From positions 1,458,501 through 1,522,500 of the forward strand of contig NZ_CP056030.1 in the NCBI RefSeq assembly GCF_013374995.1: DNA of 64,000 nt. Direction: 5' to 3'. The notes under the pieces were generated by a model. The model was not told the origin of the DNA. It did no database searches and worked only from the letters and a program-made list of their open reading frames with translations. Positions 41,477 to 50,289 of this stretch are shown piece by piece (positions within the stretch are counted from its first letter, which is position 1; each line of letters starts with the position of its first letter). The DNA comes from Pseudomonas eucalypticola (GTDB lineage Bacteria > Pseudomonadota > Gammaproteobacteria > Pseudomonadales > Pseudomonadaceae). The position numbers and the translations under genes are program-made.

Positions 41477-42048
41477 GCCTGACGCTGGACCTGCTGCGCC
41501 ATGGCGAAACCGAGCTGGGCGGCGGCCTGCGCGGCAGCCTCGACGACGCCCTGACCGCCCGCGGCTGGCAGCAGATGCAGGATGCCGTGGCCGCGCGCGG
41601 GCCGTGGGACCGCATCATCAGTTCGCCGCTGCAGCGCTGCCGGCTGTTTGCCGAAGCGCTGGCGGCCAGCCGGCAACTGCCCCTGACCCTGGAACCCGGT
41701 CTGCAGGAACTGCACTTCGGTGACTGGGAAGGGCGCAGCGCCGCCGAGCTGATGCAGACCGACGAGCGCGGCCTGGGCTTGTTCTGGTCCAATCCCTACG
41801 GTTTCACACCGCCCAACGGTGAACCCGTGCTGGATTTCAGTACGCGGGTGCTGGGTGCGGTAGCGCGGCTGCATCAGGCCTGGCCCGGCCAGCGCCTGCT
41901 GGTGGTGAGCCACGGCGGCGTCATGCGCCTGCTGCTGGCCCGCGCCCGGGGCCTGCCGCGGGAACAACTGCTGTCGGTGGAGGCGGGCAATGGCAGCCTG
42001 TTTACCCTGACGCGCCTGGCCGATGGCCAACTGCACGAAGGGGCCTGA
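41473..42048 (+). CDS. Alpha-ribazole-phosphate phosphatase (histidine phosphatase family)
   Basis: Protein of 191 aa with the phosphoglycerate-mutase-type RHGE motif at 9-12, SSPLQRC and VSHGGVMR, the pocket of the histidine phosphatase superfamily. Between cobT and cobV it is best read as the phosphatase acting on alpha-ribazole phosphate (CobC in Salmonella naming). Position is the main evidence for the substrate. Confidence 0.88.
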   Translation: MSLTLDLLRHGETELGGGLRGSLDDALTARGWQQMQDAVAARGPWDRIISSPLQRCRLFAEALAASRQLPLTLEPGLQELHFGDWEGRSAAELMQTDERGLGLFWSNPYGFTPPNGEPVLDFSTRVLGAVARLHQAWPGQRLLVVSHGGVMRLLLARARGLPREQLLSVEAGNGSLFTLTRLADGQLHEGA

Positions 42049-42051
42049 TGC

Positions 42052-42780
42052 ATGTTGCCATTCTGGATCGCCCTGCAGTTCCTCAGCAGCCTGCCGGTAC
42101 GCCTGGCAGGCATGCCGCCGCCCCAGGCCATGGGCCGCTCGCTGCTGTGCTACCCACTGGTCGGCCTGCTGTTCGGGGGGCTGTTGTGGGCGCTGAACCT
42201 GGTGCTGGCCGGAACGCCAGCGTTGCTGCATGGGGCTTTGTTGTTGGCCGCGTGGGTGCTGCTCAGTGGTGGCCTGCACCTGGACGGCCTGGCCGATAGC
42301 GCTGATGCGTGGTTGGGAGGCTTCGGTGATCGTGCCCGGACGTTGGAGATCATGAAGGATCCGCGCAGCGGCCCGATCGCCGTGGTGACGCTGGTGCTGG
42401 TGTTGTTGCTCAAATTCTGCGCCCTGCTGGCGGTGGTCGACAGTGGCCATACCCAGGTGTTGTTGATCGCGCCGCTGCTGGGGCGGGCGTCGCTTTTGGG
42501 CCTTTTTCTCACTACCCCTTACGTGCGCGCGGGCGGCTTGGGCCAGGCGTTGGCCGATCACTTGCCGCGGGCCGCTGGGTGGGGCGTGCTGTGGGTGAGT
42601 GTTGCCGCCTGCTTGCTGTTGGCGGGTTTCAAGGGCTTGGCCATGGCCGCGGTGGCGGTGCTGATCGGTGCCGGGTTGCGCCGGCAGATGTGTCGGCGCC
42701 TGGGGGGCACGACCGGTGACACCGCCGGGGCGCTGCTGGAACTGCTGGAAATGGCTGTTCTGGTCAGCTGGGCTCTGTAG
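42052..42780 (+). CDS. cobV: Adenosylcobinamide-GDP ribazoletransferase CobV/CobS
   Basis: Integral membrane enzyme of 242 aa that joins the GDP-activated corrinoid to alpha-ribazole, finishing B12. ALQFLSSLPVRL, HLDGLADSADAWLGG and MKDPRSGPIA are the conserved segments with the metal-binding acidic residues. Last gene of the run; its 3' end overlaps the convergent DMT gene by 17 bp. Confidence 0.94.
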   Translation: MLPFWIALQFLSSLPVRLAGMPPPQAMGRSLLCYPLVGLLFGGLLWALNLVLAGTPALLHGALLLAAWVLLSGGLHLDGLADSADAWLGGFGDRARTLEIMKDPRSGPIAVVTLVLVLLLKFCALLAVVDSGHTQVLLIAPLLGRASLLGLFLTTPYVRAGGLGQALADHLPRAAGWGVLWVSVAACLLLAGFKGLAMAAVAVLIGAGLRRQMCRRLGGTTGDTAGALLELLEMAVLVSWAL

Positions 42781-43627
42781 GGCTGGGTGCCCTACTGGAC
42801 AGTACGATTGCCGCGAAGATCAATACGCCGCCGGCCAGCATGCGCGCCGTTGGCGTTTCGCTGAAGAACACCCAGGCAAAGGCAATGCCGTAGACCGGTT
42901 CCAGGGCGAACACCACCGCCGCGGTGCGCGCCTTGATCACCGCCAGGCTGGCGACGAAGAGGCTGTGGGCCAGGCCGGTGCAGAATACCCCCAGCAGGCC
43001 GATCCATAGCCAGTCCATGGCGCCCAAGGTGGCCAATTGCGGTACGGCCAGGGGCGCCAGACACACCGCCACCACCGCGTTCTGGCACAACGCCGCCTGA
43101 ACCGGCGGAACACGGTTGCCACTGGCGCGGTTCACCAGCGACAGCACCGCGAATGTCAGCCCTGAGAGCATGGCCCACAACAGCCCAGTGGTGGCCTGGC
43201 TGGCGAGATCGAACGCGGGCGTCACCAGGATCAGGCCGACGCTGACCAGCAGCACCAGCATGACCTCCCTGAGGTGGATACGCTCACGAAACACCAGGCC
43301 TTCCAGCAGCACGGTGAATGCCGGGAAGCTGGCGAAACCCAGGGTCGCCACCGCCACCCCAGCGACCTTCACGGCGATAAAGAATGTCACCCAGTGGCCA
43401 GTCAACAGCACTCCGGCCGCCAGCAGCCGCCCCCGGTCACCGCGTCCCAGTGGTTGCCAGCCCTGCCGCGCTAGCCGGGCGAACGTCGCCAGGGCCAATA
43501 CTGCGAAGGCCGCTCGGCCCATCACGATGACCACGGCGCTGGCGTTGGCCAGCTTGCCGAATACGCCGGCCAGGCCGAAGAACAACGCGCCGATATGCAG
43601 GGCGCCAAGGGCAGTACGGGGCGTCAT
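42764..43627 (-). CDS. EamA/DMT-family transporter
   Basis: Membrane protein of 287 aa with about ten segments and two EamA repeats (LFFGLAGVFGKLANASAVV in the first; FALEPVYGIAFAWVFFSE in the second). Exporter of small metabolites by family; cargo unknown. ATG 43627 fits better than 43633 because AAGG is then 7 nt upstream. Confidence 0.88.
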   Translation of the reverse strand: MTPRTALGALHIGALFFGLAGVFGKLANASAVVIVMGRAAFAVLALATFARLARQGWQPLGRGDRGRLLAAGVLLTGHWVTFFIAVKVAGVAVATLGFASFPAFTVLLEGLVFRERIHLREVMLVLLVSVGLILVTPAFDLASQATTGLLWAMLSGLTFAVLSLVNRASGNRVPPVQAALCQNAVVAVCLAPLAVPQLATLGAMDWLWIGLLGVFCTGLAHSLFVASLAVIKARTAAVVFALEPVYGIAFAWVFFSETPTARMLAGGVLIFAAIVLSSRAPSPTEPS

Positions 43628-43697
43628 GGGCATCCTTGCTGTGGTTGAGGGGGGGGCGCCTGTTTGGTCGCTCTGGATCGGTTAGATATCGATGGGC

Positions 43698-43737
43698 TTG
43701 TCACGCCATTGTTGCATGCCTGTCATGGTCATTTCAC
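43698..43737 (+). promoter_or_regulatory. Tandem PhoB (PHO) box array before plcP
   Basis: Four heptamers in 11 bp register: TTGTCAC (43698), TTGTTGC (43709), CTGTCAT (43720), ATTTCAC (43731). The last two form an 18 bp box with 12 of 14 matches to CTGTCAT-N4-CTGTCAC. The array ends 42 bp before the phosphoesterase start and points towards it. Confidence 0.6.
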
Positions 43738-43779
43738 GGCGCAGTCGCAAGCTTGTGCAAACCCCGACGGAGCTTGCCC

Positions 43780-44586
43780 ATGACCAGCGCCCAGTTTCCC
43801 AAGTCCAGCGGCAAGCAGCGTGTTCGCACATTGTGGATCTCTGATGTACACCTGGGCACCCGCGACTGCCAGGCCGAGCACCTGTCGCGTTTTCTCAAGG
43901 CGTACCACGCCGACCGCATTTACTTGGTGGGCGATATCATCGACGGCTGGAAAATGCGCAGTGGCATGTATTGGCCCCAGGCGCACACCAATGTGATCCG
44001 GCGCCTGCTGACCATGGCCAAGCGCGGCACGGAAGTGATCTACGTCACGGGGAATCACGACGAGTTCCTGCGCCGCTATTCGAAACTGATGCTGGGCAAT
44101 ATCCAGTTGGTCGACCAGGCCGAACACCTGACCGCCGATGGTCGCCGGCTGCTGGTCATCCATGGCGACCAGTTCGATGTCATCACCCGTTACCACCGGT
44201 GGCTGGCATTCCTGGGGGACTCGGCCTATGAATTCACGCTGACCTTGAACCGCTGGCTCAACCATTGGCGGGCGCGCTATGGCTACGGGTACTGGTCGCT
44301 GTCGGCGTACCTCAAGCACAAGGTCAAGACCGCAGTCAGTTTCATCAGCGACTTCGAGCAGGCCATTGCCCACGAGTGCGTGAAGCGTGGTTTCCACGGC
44401 GTGGTGTGCGGGCACATCCACCATGCCGAGATCCGTCAGGTGGGCGAGGTGGAGTACCTCAATTGCGGGGACTGGGTAGAGTCCTGCACGGCGCTGATCG
44501 AACACTGGGACGGCCAGATCGAACTCTACCGCCTGGCCGAGGCCCAGGCGCGTGCGCAAGCTCAGGCTCAACCCTCCGTGGCGTGA
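43780..44586 (+). CDS. plcP: Calcineurin-like metallophosphoesterase, PlcP/LpxH-like
   Basis: Protein of 268 aa in the UDP-2,3-diacylglucosamine diphosphatase-like family. Metal ligands are all present: DVH (22-24), GDIIDGW (Asp52), GNHDE (91-95), IHGDQFD, and GHIHH near 209. In rhizobia and P. aeruginosa the close relative PlcP is a phospholipase C that recycles membrane phospholipids under phosphate limitation. The PHO-box array upstream and the neighbourhood (trkH, cpx genes) favour PlcP over a second LpxH. The C-terminus is an Ala/Gln/Arg-rich tail. CGGAG precedes ATG 43780. Confidence 0.75.
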   Translation: MTSAQFPKSSGKQRVRTLWISDVHLGTRDCQAEHLSRFLKAYHADRIYLVGDIIDGWKMRSGMYWPQAHTNVIRRLLTMAKRGTEVIYVTGNHDEFLRRYSKLMLGNIQLVDQAEHLTADGRRLLVIHGDQFDVITRYHRWLAFLGDSAYEFTLTLNRWLNHWRARYGYGYWSLSAYLKHKVKTAVSFISDFEQAIAHECVKRGFHGVVCGHIHHAEIRQVGEVEYLNCGDWVESCTALIEHWDGQIELYRLAEAQARAQAQAQPSVA

Positions 44587-44619
44587 ACGCCGTCCGTGGG
44601 GCCCACAGCGCGCCCGCGA

Positions 44620-44931
44620 TCAGAACCCCACCTTGCCCACCAGCATGTCCCGGTACATGACGAAGTCCCCGGCCAGGCTGTACAGCGGGTAGCGAAACGT
44701 GGCCGGGCGGTTTTTCTCGAAAAAGAAATGCCCGGCCCACGCAAAACCGTAGCCGGCGATGGGGAGGGCAATGAGCAATCCCCAGCTGCCGCTGCCCACG
44801 ATCCACGCCACCAGGGCAATGACCAGGCTGGTGCCGACGAAATGCAGACGCCGGCAGGTGCTATTACTGTGCTCGGCAAGGTAGTAGGGATAGAAATCAC
44901 TGAAACGATCGAACTGCTGGATAGTGTTCAC
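44620..44931 (-). CDS. DUF962 (Mpo1-like) membrane protein
   Basis: Protein of 103 aa. N-terminal FYPYYLAEHSNSTCRRLHFVGT has the histidines of the DUF962/Mpo1 family (yeast Mpo1 is an iron-dependent 2-hydroxy fatty acid dioxygenase); two hydrophobic segments follow, then AGHFFFEKNRPATFRYPLYS. Complete for the family. Bacterial role unproven. Convergent with plcP, 33 bp apart. Confidence 0.88.
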   Translation of the reverse strand: MNTIQQFDRFSDFYPYYLAEHSNSTCRRLHFVGTSLVIALVAWIVGSGSWGLLIALPIAGYGFAWAGHFFFEKNRPATFRYPLYSLAGDFVMYRDMLVGKVGF

Positions 44932-45072
44932 GACGACGGCCTCGTCTGACGATCAATGGGGCTACGTGGGACCTTATTTAAGTCTAGAGTGAACGACAAG
45001 GCGAGCCACTGACTATTGGCGCCACTTTTGTATCTTTTGACACAATCGCCGTGGCGCGGAAATGGGGCAGGC

Positions 45073-46134
45073 ATGAGTGAAAGGACCACATCGGCCAGTT
45101 GGGCCATGGGTATCGTCAAGGCGCTGGAGCTTGAAGGGCTGGATTGCCCGGCGCTGTTCCGCCAGTTGGGGCTGGATTTCTCCGCCTTGGACGACCCTGA
45201 CGCACGCTTCACCCAGGACTCCATGACCCGGTTATGGACCCTGGCGGTAGAGATCTCCGGCAACCCTGCCATTGGCCTGAACATGGCGCGGGTCGTGCGG
45301 CCCGCCTCGTTCCATGTCGTCGGCTACGCGCTGATGTCCAGCCGCACCCTGGCCGAAGGGTTCGCCCGCCTGGTGCGCTACCAGCGCATCATCGCTGAGA
45401 GCGCCGATGTCTCCTTCAAAATGCTGCCAGAAGGCTATGGGCTGATTCTCACTGTCCACGGTGACCACCTGGTGCCGACGCGCCAGAGTGCCGAGGCATC
45501 GCTGGCCTGTGCGCTATCGTTATGCAGTTGGTTGACGGGGCGCAGCCTGCAGCCGCGCAAGGTCTTGTTCCAGGCCCCTGAACCCGTGGACCTGGAGCCC
45601 TATCGGCGAGCCTTTCACGCCCCCATGGCGTTCAGTGCCGCCCATGATGCGTTGATTTTCGAACCGGCCGACATGGAAGTGCCGTTGCCGACCGCCAACG
45701 AAGCCATGGCGGCGCTGCATGACCGCTTTGCCGGGGAATACCTGGCGCGGTTCGCCGAGGGGAGGGTGACCCACCAGGCGCGCCAGGTGCTGTGCCGGCT
45801 GTTGCCCCAGGGCGAGCCCAAGCGTGAAGCCGTGGCCCAGGTGCTGCACCTGTCCCAGCGCACCCTGCAGCGGCGGTTGCGTGAAGAGGGCACCAGTTTC
45901 CAAGCCTTGCTCGACGACACCCGCCGCGAATTGGCCGAGCAGTACATGGCCCAGCCGCAGATGACCCTGCTGGAAGCGGCCTATCTGCTCGGCTTCGCCG
46001 ACCCCAGCAACTTTTTCCGTGCGTTCCGCCGCTGGTTCGATACCACCCCCGGCGAATACCGTACTCGTATGCTCGGCGTGGAAGCGGCGGTCAGTGACGC
46101 CAGAACGCCGGCATGCACAGCACCAGCACCGTGA
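45073..46134 (+). CDS. AraC-family regulator (OruR-like)
   Basis: Protein of 353 aa: N-terminal arabinose-binding-like effector domain (MGIVKALELEGLDCPALF...) and a C-terminal AraC HTH pair (VAQVLHLSQRTLQRRLREEG and LLEAAYLLGFADPSNFFRAFRR, with the classic second-helix motif). Ligand and targets are unknown. ATG 45073 has a GGGGCAGG upstream. Its last 44 bp overlap the 3' end of trkH on the other strand. Confidence 0.9.
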   Translation: MSERTTSASWAMGIVKALELEGLDCPALFRQLGLDFSALDDPDARFTQDSMTRLWTLAVEISGNPAIGLNMARVVRPASFHVVGYALMSSRTLAEGFARLVRYQRIIAESADVSFKMLPEGYGLILTVHGDHLVPTRQSAEASLACALSLCSWLTGRSLQPRKVLFQAPEPVDLEPYRRAFHAPMAFSAAHDALIFEPADMEVPLPTANEAMAALHDRFAGEYLARFAEGRVTHQARQVLCRLLPQGEPKREAVAQVLHLSQRTLQRRLREEGTSFQALLDDTRRELAEQYMAQPQMTLLEAAYLLGFADPSNFFRAFRRWFDTTPGEYRTRMLGVEAAVSDARTPACTAPAP

Positions 46135-47545
46135 TGATTTCCAGACGGCCCAGCAGCATGCCGCCGGACAATATCCACTTGGCCGCCGAGGGCAGGCTGG
46201 CGAAGTTGCCGGACGGGCCGATGGTTTCCCCCAGGCCTGGCCCGACACCCGACACGGTACTGGCCGCGCCGGTGAGCGCGGTCATCCAGTCCAGGCCCAG
46301 CAGCGACAGCGCCAGGGCGATGCCGCTGATGGTGATGGCGAAGAAGAACGAAAACGTCAGGATCGAGCGCACGATGTCCTCGTCCAGCCGGTGGCCGTTG
46401 TACTTCTGGCGGATGACCGCGCGCGGGTGAATCAACTGGTTGAGGTTGGCCTTGAGCAGGATATAGGCCACCTGGAAGCGGAAGATCTTCACCCCGCCGG
46501 CCGTGGAGCCAGAGCAACCGCCGATGAACCCCAGGTAAAAGAACAGCATCAAGGCGAAATTGCCCCACAGGCTGTAGTCGCCCAGGGCAAAGCCGGTGGT
46601 AGTGACCACCGAGGTCACGTTCAGGGCCACGTGGCGCAGGGCTTCCCACCAGGGCAATTGGGTCGTCCACCAGTACCAGGTGGTCATCACCAGCCAGGTC
46701 ACCAGCAACAGACCGAGAAAACCCTGCACCTGTTCGTCCTTGAGCAACGCCCGGCGGTTGCCGCGCAGGGTGGCGACGTACAGGGTGAACGGCAGGCTGC
46801 CCAGGATCATCACCACCACCGCCACCCAGTGCACCGCGGGTTGCGACCACTTGGCCAGGGACTGGTCCGAGGTCGAGAAACCCCCCGTGGAAATCGCCGA
46901 CATGGCGTGGTTGATGGCGTCGAACAGGCTCATGCCCGCGGCCCAGAAGGCCAGGCTACCCAGGGCGGTGATGCCGATGTACACCAGCACGATGGACTTG
47001 GCCACCATGTGCGAGCGCGGCATGACCTTTTCCGAGCGGTCGGAAGACTCGGTCTGGAACAGGCGCATGCCGCCCACGCGCAACAGCGGCAGGATGGCCA
47101 CCGCCATGCCGATGAAGCCGATGCCGCCCAGCCAGTGCAGCAGCGAGCGCCACATCAGGATGCCGGGGCTCATGGTGTCCAGGCCGCTGAGCACCGTGGA
47201 ACCTGTGGCGGTGATGCCGGACATGCTTTCGAAGAAGGCATCGGTGTAGCTGATGTGCTCGGTGAGCACGAAGGGCAGGGCGGCGAACACGCACACCACC
47301 AACCAGCTGCTGACGGTCAGCAGGTACATGTCCCGCGGCCGCAGGTGTACATGCTCGGGGCGGCCGGGAACAATCAGCGCCAGGCCGGCGACAAAGGTGA
47401 TCAGGCTGGACCACAGGAACGCTGGCAGGTCGCCGGTGTGCTGGAAGATCAACAGCGTCGCCATGGGCACGGCCATGCTGATGGCCAGCGTGATCAGGAA
47501 GATGCCGATGATGAAACCAATGATACGCAGGGTCGGCAACGCCAT
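46091..47545 (-). CDS. trkH: Trk-type potassium uptake protein TrkH
   Basis: Membrane protein of 484 aa, the K+-translocating subunit of the Trk system that works with cytoplasmic TrkA. Pore-loop regions GITATGSTVLSGLD, STGGFSTSDQ, TTTGFALGDY and GCSGSTAGGVK are the four P-loops of the family, all with their glycines. ATG 47545 opens the family N-terminus (MALPTLRIIGF). trkA is not in the window. Confidence 0.95.
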   Translation of the reverse strand: MALPTLRIIGFIIGIFLITLAISMAVPMATLLIFQHTGDLPAFLWSSLITFVAGLALIVPGRPEHVHLRPRDMYLLTVSSWLVVCVFAALPFVLTEHISYTDAFFESMSGITATGSTVLSGLDTMSPGILMWRSLLHWLGGIGFIGMAVAILPLLRVGGMRLFQTESSDRSEKVMPRSHMVAKSIVLVYIGITALGSLAFWAAGMSLFDAINHAMSAISTGGFSTSDQSLAKWSQPAVHWVAVVVMILGSLPFTLYVATLRGNRRALLKDEQVQGFLGLLLVTWLVMTTWYWWTTQLPWWEALRHVALNVTSVVTTTGFALGDYSLWGNFALMLFFYLGFIGGCSGSTAGGVKIFRFQVAYILLKANLNQLIHPRAVIRQKYNGHRLDEDIVRSILTFSFFFAITISGIALALSLLGLDWMTALTGAASTVSGVGPGLGETIGPSGNFASLPSAAKWILSGGMLLGRLEIITVLVLCMPAFWRH

Positions 47546-47670
47546 GGAGTCCGCTCGGGGCTTGAAAATGAAGGGCGCCATTCTACCTGTGGGTCCGGGC
47601 ATGTAAACCCGACAGGGGTTTGCTCGTTGTGTCTAGAATAGCGTGACTCAACTGTTCAGGGAGGTGGCCC

Positions 47671-48228
47671 ATGGAGGCCCTCGACGTATTGCTCAACCGT
47701 GTATCCGTGCCACGCCTGGTAGAACCGGCGCCTACGGCGCAGCAGCGTGAAGTGTTGTTCCAGGCCGCCCTGCGCGCGCCAGACCATGGTCAGTTGCGGC
47801 CCTGGCGGTTCCTGACGGTGGAAGGTGCGGCCCGTGAACAGCTGGGCGAGATCCTGGCCGAGGCGGCGCGATTGAAGGGTGATGCCAGCGAAGCGGCACT
47901 GGAAAAAGCCCGCGGCATGCCGCTGCGTGCGCCGCTGGTGGTTGTGGTGGTCGCGCGTTTGCAGGACCACTTCAAGGTGCCGAAGAGCGAACAACTGCTG
48001 GCTGCCGGTTGCGCGGCGCAGAACATTCTGCTGGCCGCCTACGCTCAGGGGATCGGCGCAGTGTGGCGCACTGGCGAGCTGGCCTATGCGCCGCATGTGG
48101 CCAAGGGCCTGGGGCTGGCGCAGGGCGAGGAAGTCATTGCCTTCCTGTACCTGGGTACCCCGCTGAACCCGCCGCGCGAAGCGCCCAAGGTCAGCACTGC
48201 CGACTACGTCAGCGCCTGGTCGGTTTGA
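47671..48228 (+). CDS. Nitroreductase family protein, YdjA-like
   Basis: FMN-dependent oxidoreductase of 185 aa. APDHGQLRPWRF (about 37-48) binds FMN, and LAAGCAAQNILLAAYAQGIGAVWRTG is the second conserved region. It resembles E. coli YdjA. Substrate unknown. It has a good GGAGG before ATG 47671, and a family A repeat lies downstream. Confidence 0.9.
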   Translation: MEALDVLLNRVSVPRLVEPAPTAQQREVLFQAALRAPDHGQLRPWRFLTVEGAAREQLGEILAEAARLKGDASEAALEKARGMPLRAPLVVVVVARLQDHFKVPKSEQLLAAGCAAQNILLAAYAQGIGAVWRTGELAYAPHVAKGLGLAQGEEVIAFLYLGTPLNPPREAPKVSTADYVSAWSV

Positions 48229-48302
48229 TCCCGCGCTTTACGTAACGCCCCGCGCAACGGTGGGCCCAGCCTTCACCCGCCAGGCACATCGTGTGTGCGG
48301 CC

Positions 48303-48325
48303 GACGCGGCCAGGTCCGCTGCTAC
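48303..48325 (-). repeat. Short repeat, family A (copy 2)
   Basis: Identical over 23 bp to the copy at 58976-58998, in the opposite orientation. It lies between the convergent nitroreductase and cpxA genes. Confidence 0.65.
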
Positions 48326-48341
48326 AAGGCGCCGCGGTGCT

Positions 48342-49682
48342 TCAAGCCTGGGTCACCGGCGTCAATGGCAGGTCAAGGATGGCCAGGAAGCCACCTTCCG
48401 GGTGGTTGGCCAGGGTCAGGGTGCCGCCATGGCGCTCCACCGCGCGGCGGGCGATGGCCAGGCCCAGGCCATGGCCGGGCGCGGTCTGGCCGGGCGCGCG
48501 GTAGAACGGTTCGCCCAGTTGGGCCAGGTGCTCGTCACCCACGCCGGGGCCATGGTCGCGCACGCTGATTTGCACCCGCTCGTTTTTCAACTGGGCGCCC
48601 AGTTCGATGGGCTGGCCTTCAGGATTGAAGCGCAAGGCGTTGCGCACCAGATTGTCCACGGCCCGCTCGATCATGGTCGGCCAGCCGGTCAGGGTCAGAC
48701 CCTGCTCACACTTAATCTTGATCTGCTGCTCGGCGGCGCTGAGGCGAGCATCGTTGCGCACGCTCTTGAGCACCGTGGCCAGCTCCACCGGTTCGGCCGT
48801 CGCATGCTCGGCGTCGAGGCGGGCCAAGGTGAGAATTTCGCTGATCAGCGCCTCAAGCCGGTCGCATTCGCGGGTCAGGCGTGGCCACAGGCGCTCCCGT
48901 TGTTCTGGTTCGGCGCGCTCGGCCAACGCCAAGGCAATGCGCAGGCGCGCCAGGGGCGAGCGCAATTCATGGGACACGTCCCGCAGCAACTGGCGCTGGC
49001 TGCCGATCAGGCTCTGCAAACGCGCGCCCATGCGGTTGAAGTCGTTGGCCAGCACGCCAAATTCGTCACGGCGGTCGGCCAGCCGCGCCAGGCTGTTCTG
49101 CTGGTAGGTGGTCTGTCCCAGGTCATGCACCGCGCCGCGCAGGCGGCTCAGGGGGCGGGTGATGGAGAGGGTGACCAACAGGCTGAACAGGGTCAGTACC
49201 ACCAGGGCGATACCCAGCGCGCTCAGCGGCCATACCAGGCTTTCGCGCCGCCAGGCATCCAGTTCGGGATGGGCGATGCGGTAGATCAGCAGGTAGGTGT
49301 CACCGGTCTTGGGGCTGGTGTACTCGGCCGTCAGGCGCCGCCAGGGCAGCGGGCGATCATCATTGCCATCGTTCTGCCGGGCCTCGAAGGCCGCCGCGCG
49401 GCGCGGGAAGGTGCCCGGCACCACGGCCTCGCCTGCCTCGTTGAGCACCTGGACATCGATGTGGTAACGCCACTTGCGCTGTTCGAGCAGCTGCTGGGCC
49501 GCGTCCTGGCCGTCCTTCTCATAGGTGGTGACCCAGGTCTCGGCCAGGTTTTTCAGGCCAGGGTGGCGGCTCAGGATCCAGGTGTCCTGATTCAGGATAT
49601 GGCCGAGCAGAATCGACAGGCCGGCGACGAGGGTGATGGCCAGCCAGAAACTTGCCAGGATGCGCCAGAACAATGATCGCAA
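48342..49682 (-). CDS. cpxA: Envelope-stress sensor kinase CpxA
   Basis: Histidine kinase of 446 aa. TM1 at about 10-28, a short periplasmic domain to ~148, TM2 at about 152-172, HAMP 175-228, HisKA with His238 (RDVSHELRSPLARLR), then HATPase (NLVRNALRF, DHGPGVG, GHGLGLAIA). The DVSHELRSPLARL context is typical of CpxA. Third gene of the operon after cpxR and the Spy-like gene, an order I also know from PA3204-PA3206 in P. aeruginosa. Confidence 0.88.
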   Translation of the reverse strand: MRSLFWRILASFWLAITLVAGLSILLGHILNQDTWILSRHPGLKNLAETWVTTYEKDGQDAAQQLLEQRKWRYHIDVQVLNEAGEAVVPGTFPRRAAAFEARQNDGNDDRPLPWRRLTAEYTSPKTGDTYLLIYRIAHPELDAWRRESLVWPLSALGIALVVLTLFSLLVTLSITRPLSRLRGAVHDLGQTTYQQNSLARLADRRDEFGVLANDFNRMGARLQSLIGSQRQLLRDVSHELRSPLARLRIALALAERAEPEQRERLWPRLTRECDRLEALISEILTLARLDAEHATAEPVELATVLKSVRNDARLSAAEQQIKIKCEQGLTLTGWPTMIERAVDNLVRNALRFNPEGQPIELGAQLKNERVQISVRDHGPGVGDEHLAQLGEPFYRAPGQTAPGHGLGLAIARRAVERHGGTLTLANHPEGGFLAILDLPLTPVTQA

Positions 49683-49703
49683 GGGAGTACCTCAAATGCA
49701 GAA

Positions 49704-49729
49704 GCCCGACACGCGTGAACGTGTCGGGC
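49704..49729. other. Hairpin between cpxP-like gene and cpxA
   Basis: GCCCGACACG-N6-CGTGTCGGGC, a perfect 10 bp stem without a T run on the minus strand. It could lower cpxA expression relative to the upstream genes or protect the mRNA end. Confidence 0.45.
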
Positions 49730-49751
49730 GGGGGTCAACGATGAGCGAAGC

Positions 49752-50207
49752 TTACTGGGCTTTCTGACCCTTTTGCGCTTTCCATTCCTGGAATTCCTTC
49801 CATTCGGCGCGGCGCTCGTCCTGCTTCTTCTTCATTTCGTCGAACTGCTTCTGCTGGGTCGGGTTCAGCACGGCGCGGATATCGGCGCGCGCTTTGTCAT
49901 GCTTGGCCTGGATCTCGTCCTTCATCGCCTTCTGGTCGGCGGCTGGCAGTTTTTCCAGGTAGCGATGCAGCACTTCACGGTCGATGTTGCGTTCCTGGCC
50001 CATCAGTTGGCCGATCTTCTCGCGCTGCTCCGGAGTGAGGTCCAGTTTGGCGAAGCCATCACGTGGGCCGCGCTCGTGGTGCATGCCTGGGCCGCCGAAG
50101 TCAGGGCCGGGGCCGAAGCCAGGGCCGCCAGGGCCACCTTCGGGCGCCGCCATGGCAACGGTGGGCAGGGCGGTGGCGAACATCAGAGCCATCAGGGTCT
50201 TGCGCAT
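49752..50207 (-). CDS. Spy/CpxP-like periplasmic protein
   Basis: Protein of 151 aa with a signal peptide (MRKTLMALMFATALPTVAMA), a Gly/Pro-rich linker and a helical LTxxQ domain: LDLTPEQREKIGQ and LNPTQQKQFDEM are the two LTxxQ-type repeats. Such proteins inhibit CpxA or act as chaperones. Lysine- and glutamate-rich C-terminus. Sits between cpxR and cpxA with GGAGA before the start. Confidence 0.88.
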   Translation of the reverse strand: MRKTLMALMFATALPTVAMAAPEGGPGGPGFGPGPDFGGPGMHHERGPRDGFAKLDLTPEQREKIGQLMGQERNIDREVLHRYLEKLPAADQKAMKDEIQAKHDKARADIRAVLNPTQQKQFDEMKKKQDERRAEWKEFQEWKAQKGQKAQ

Positions 50208-50289
50208 GGTGAATCTCCTTGTCTCGTTGCCGGTGTTAACCGGATGAGCTCAGTTTAAGGAGATCAAGGTCAGGTGCAGTCAGGGGAGC

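Noticed and set aside
43780..44586. Essential LpxH of lipid A synthesis
   Set aside because: Fold and ligands fit, but the PHO-box array, the basic Ala/Gln tail and the gene neighbourhood fit PlcP better; LpxH is kept as the alternative.
46019..47641. 540-codon plus-strand frame across trkH
   Set aside because: Antisense shadow of trkH; no signal, domain or start site.
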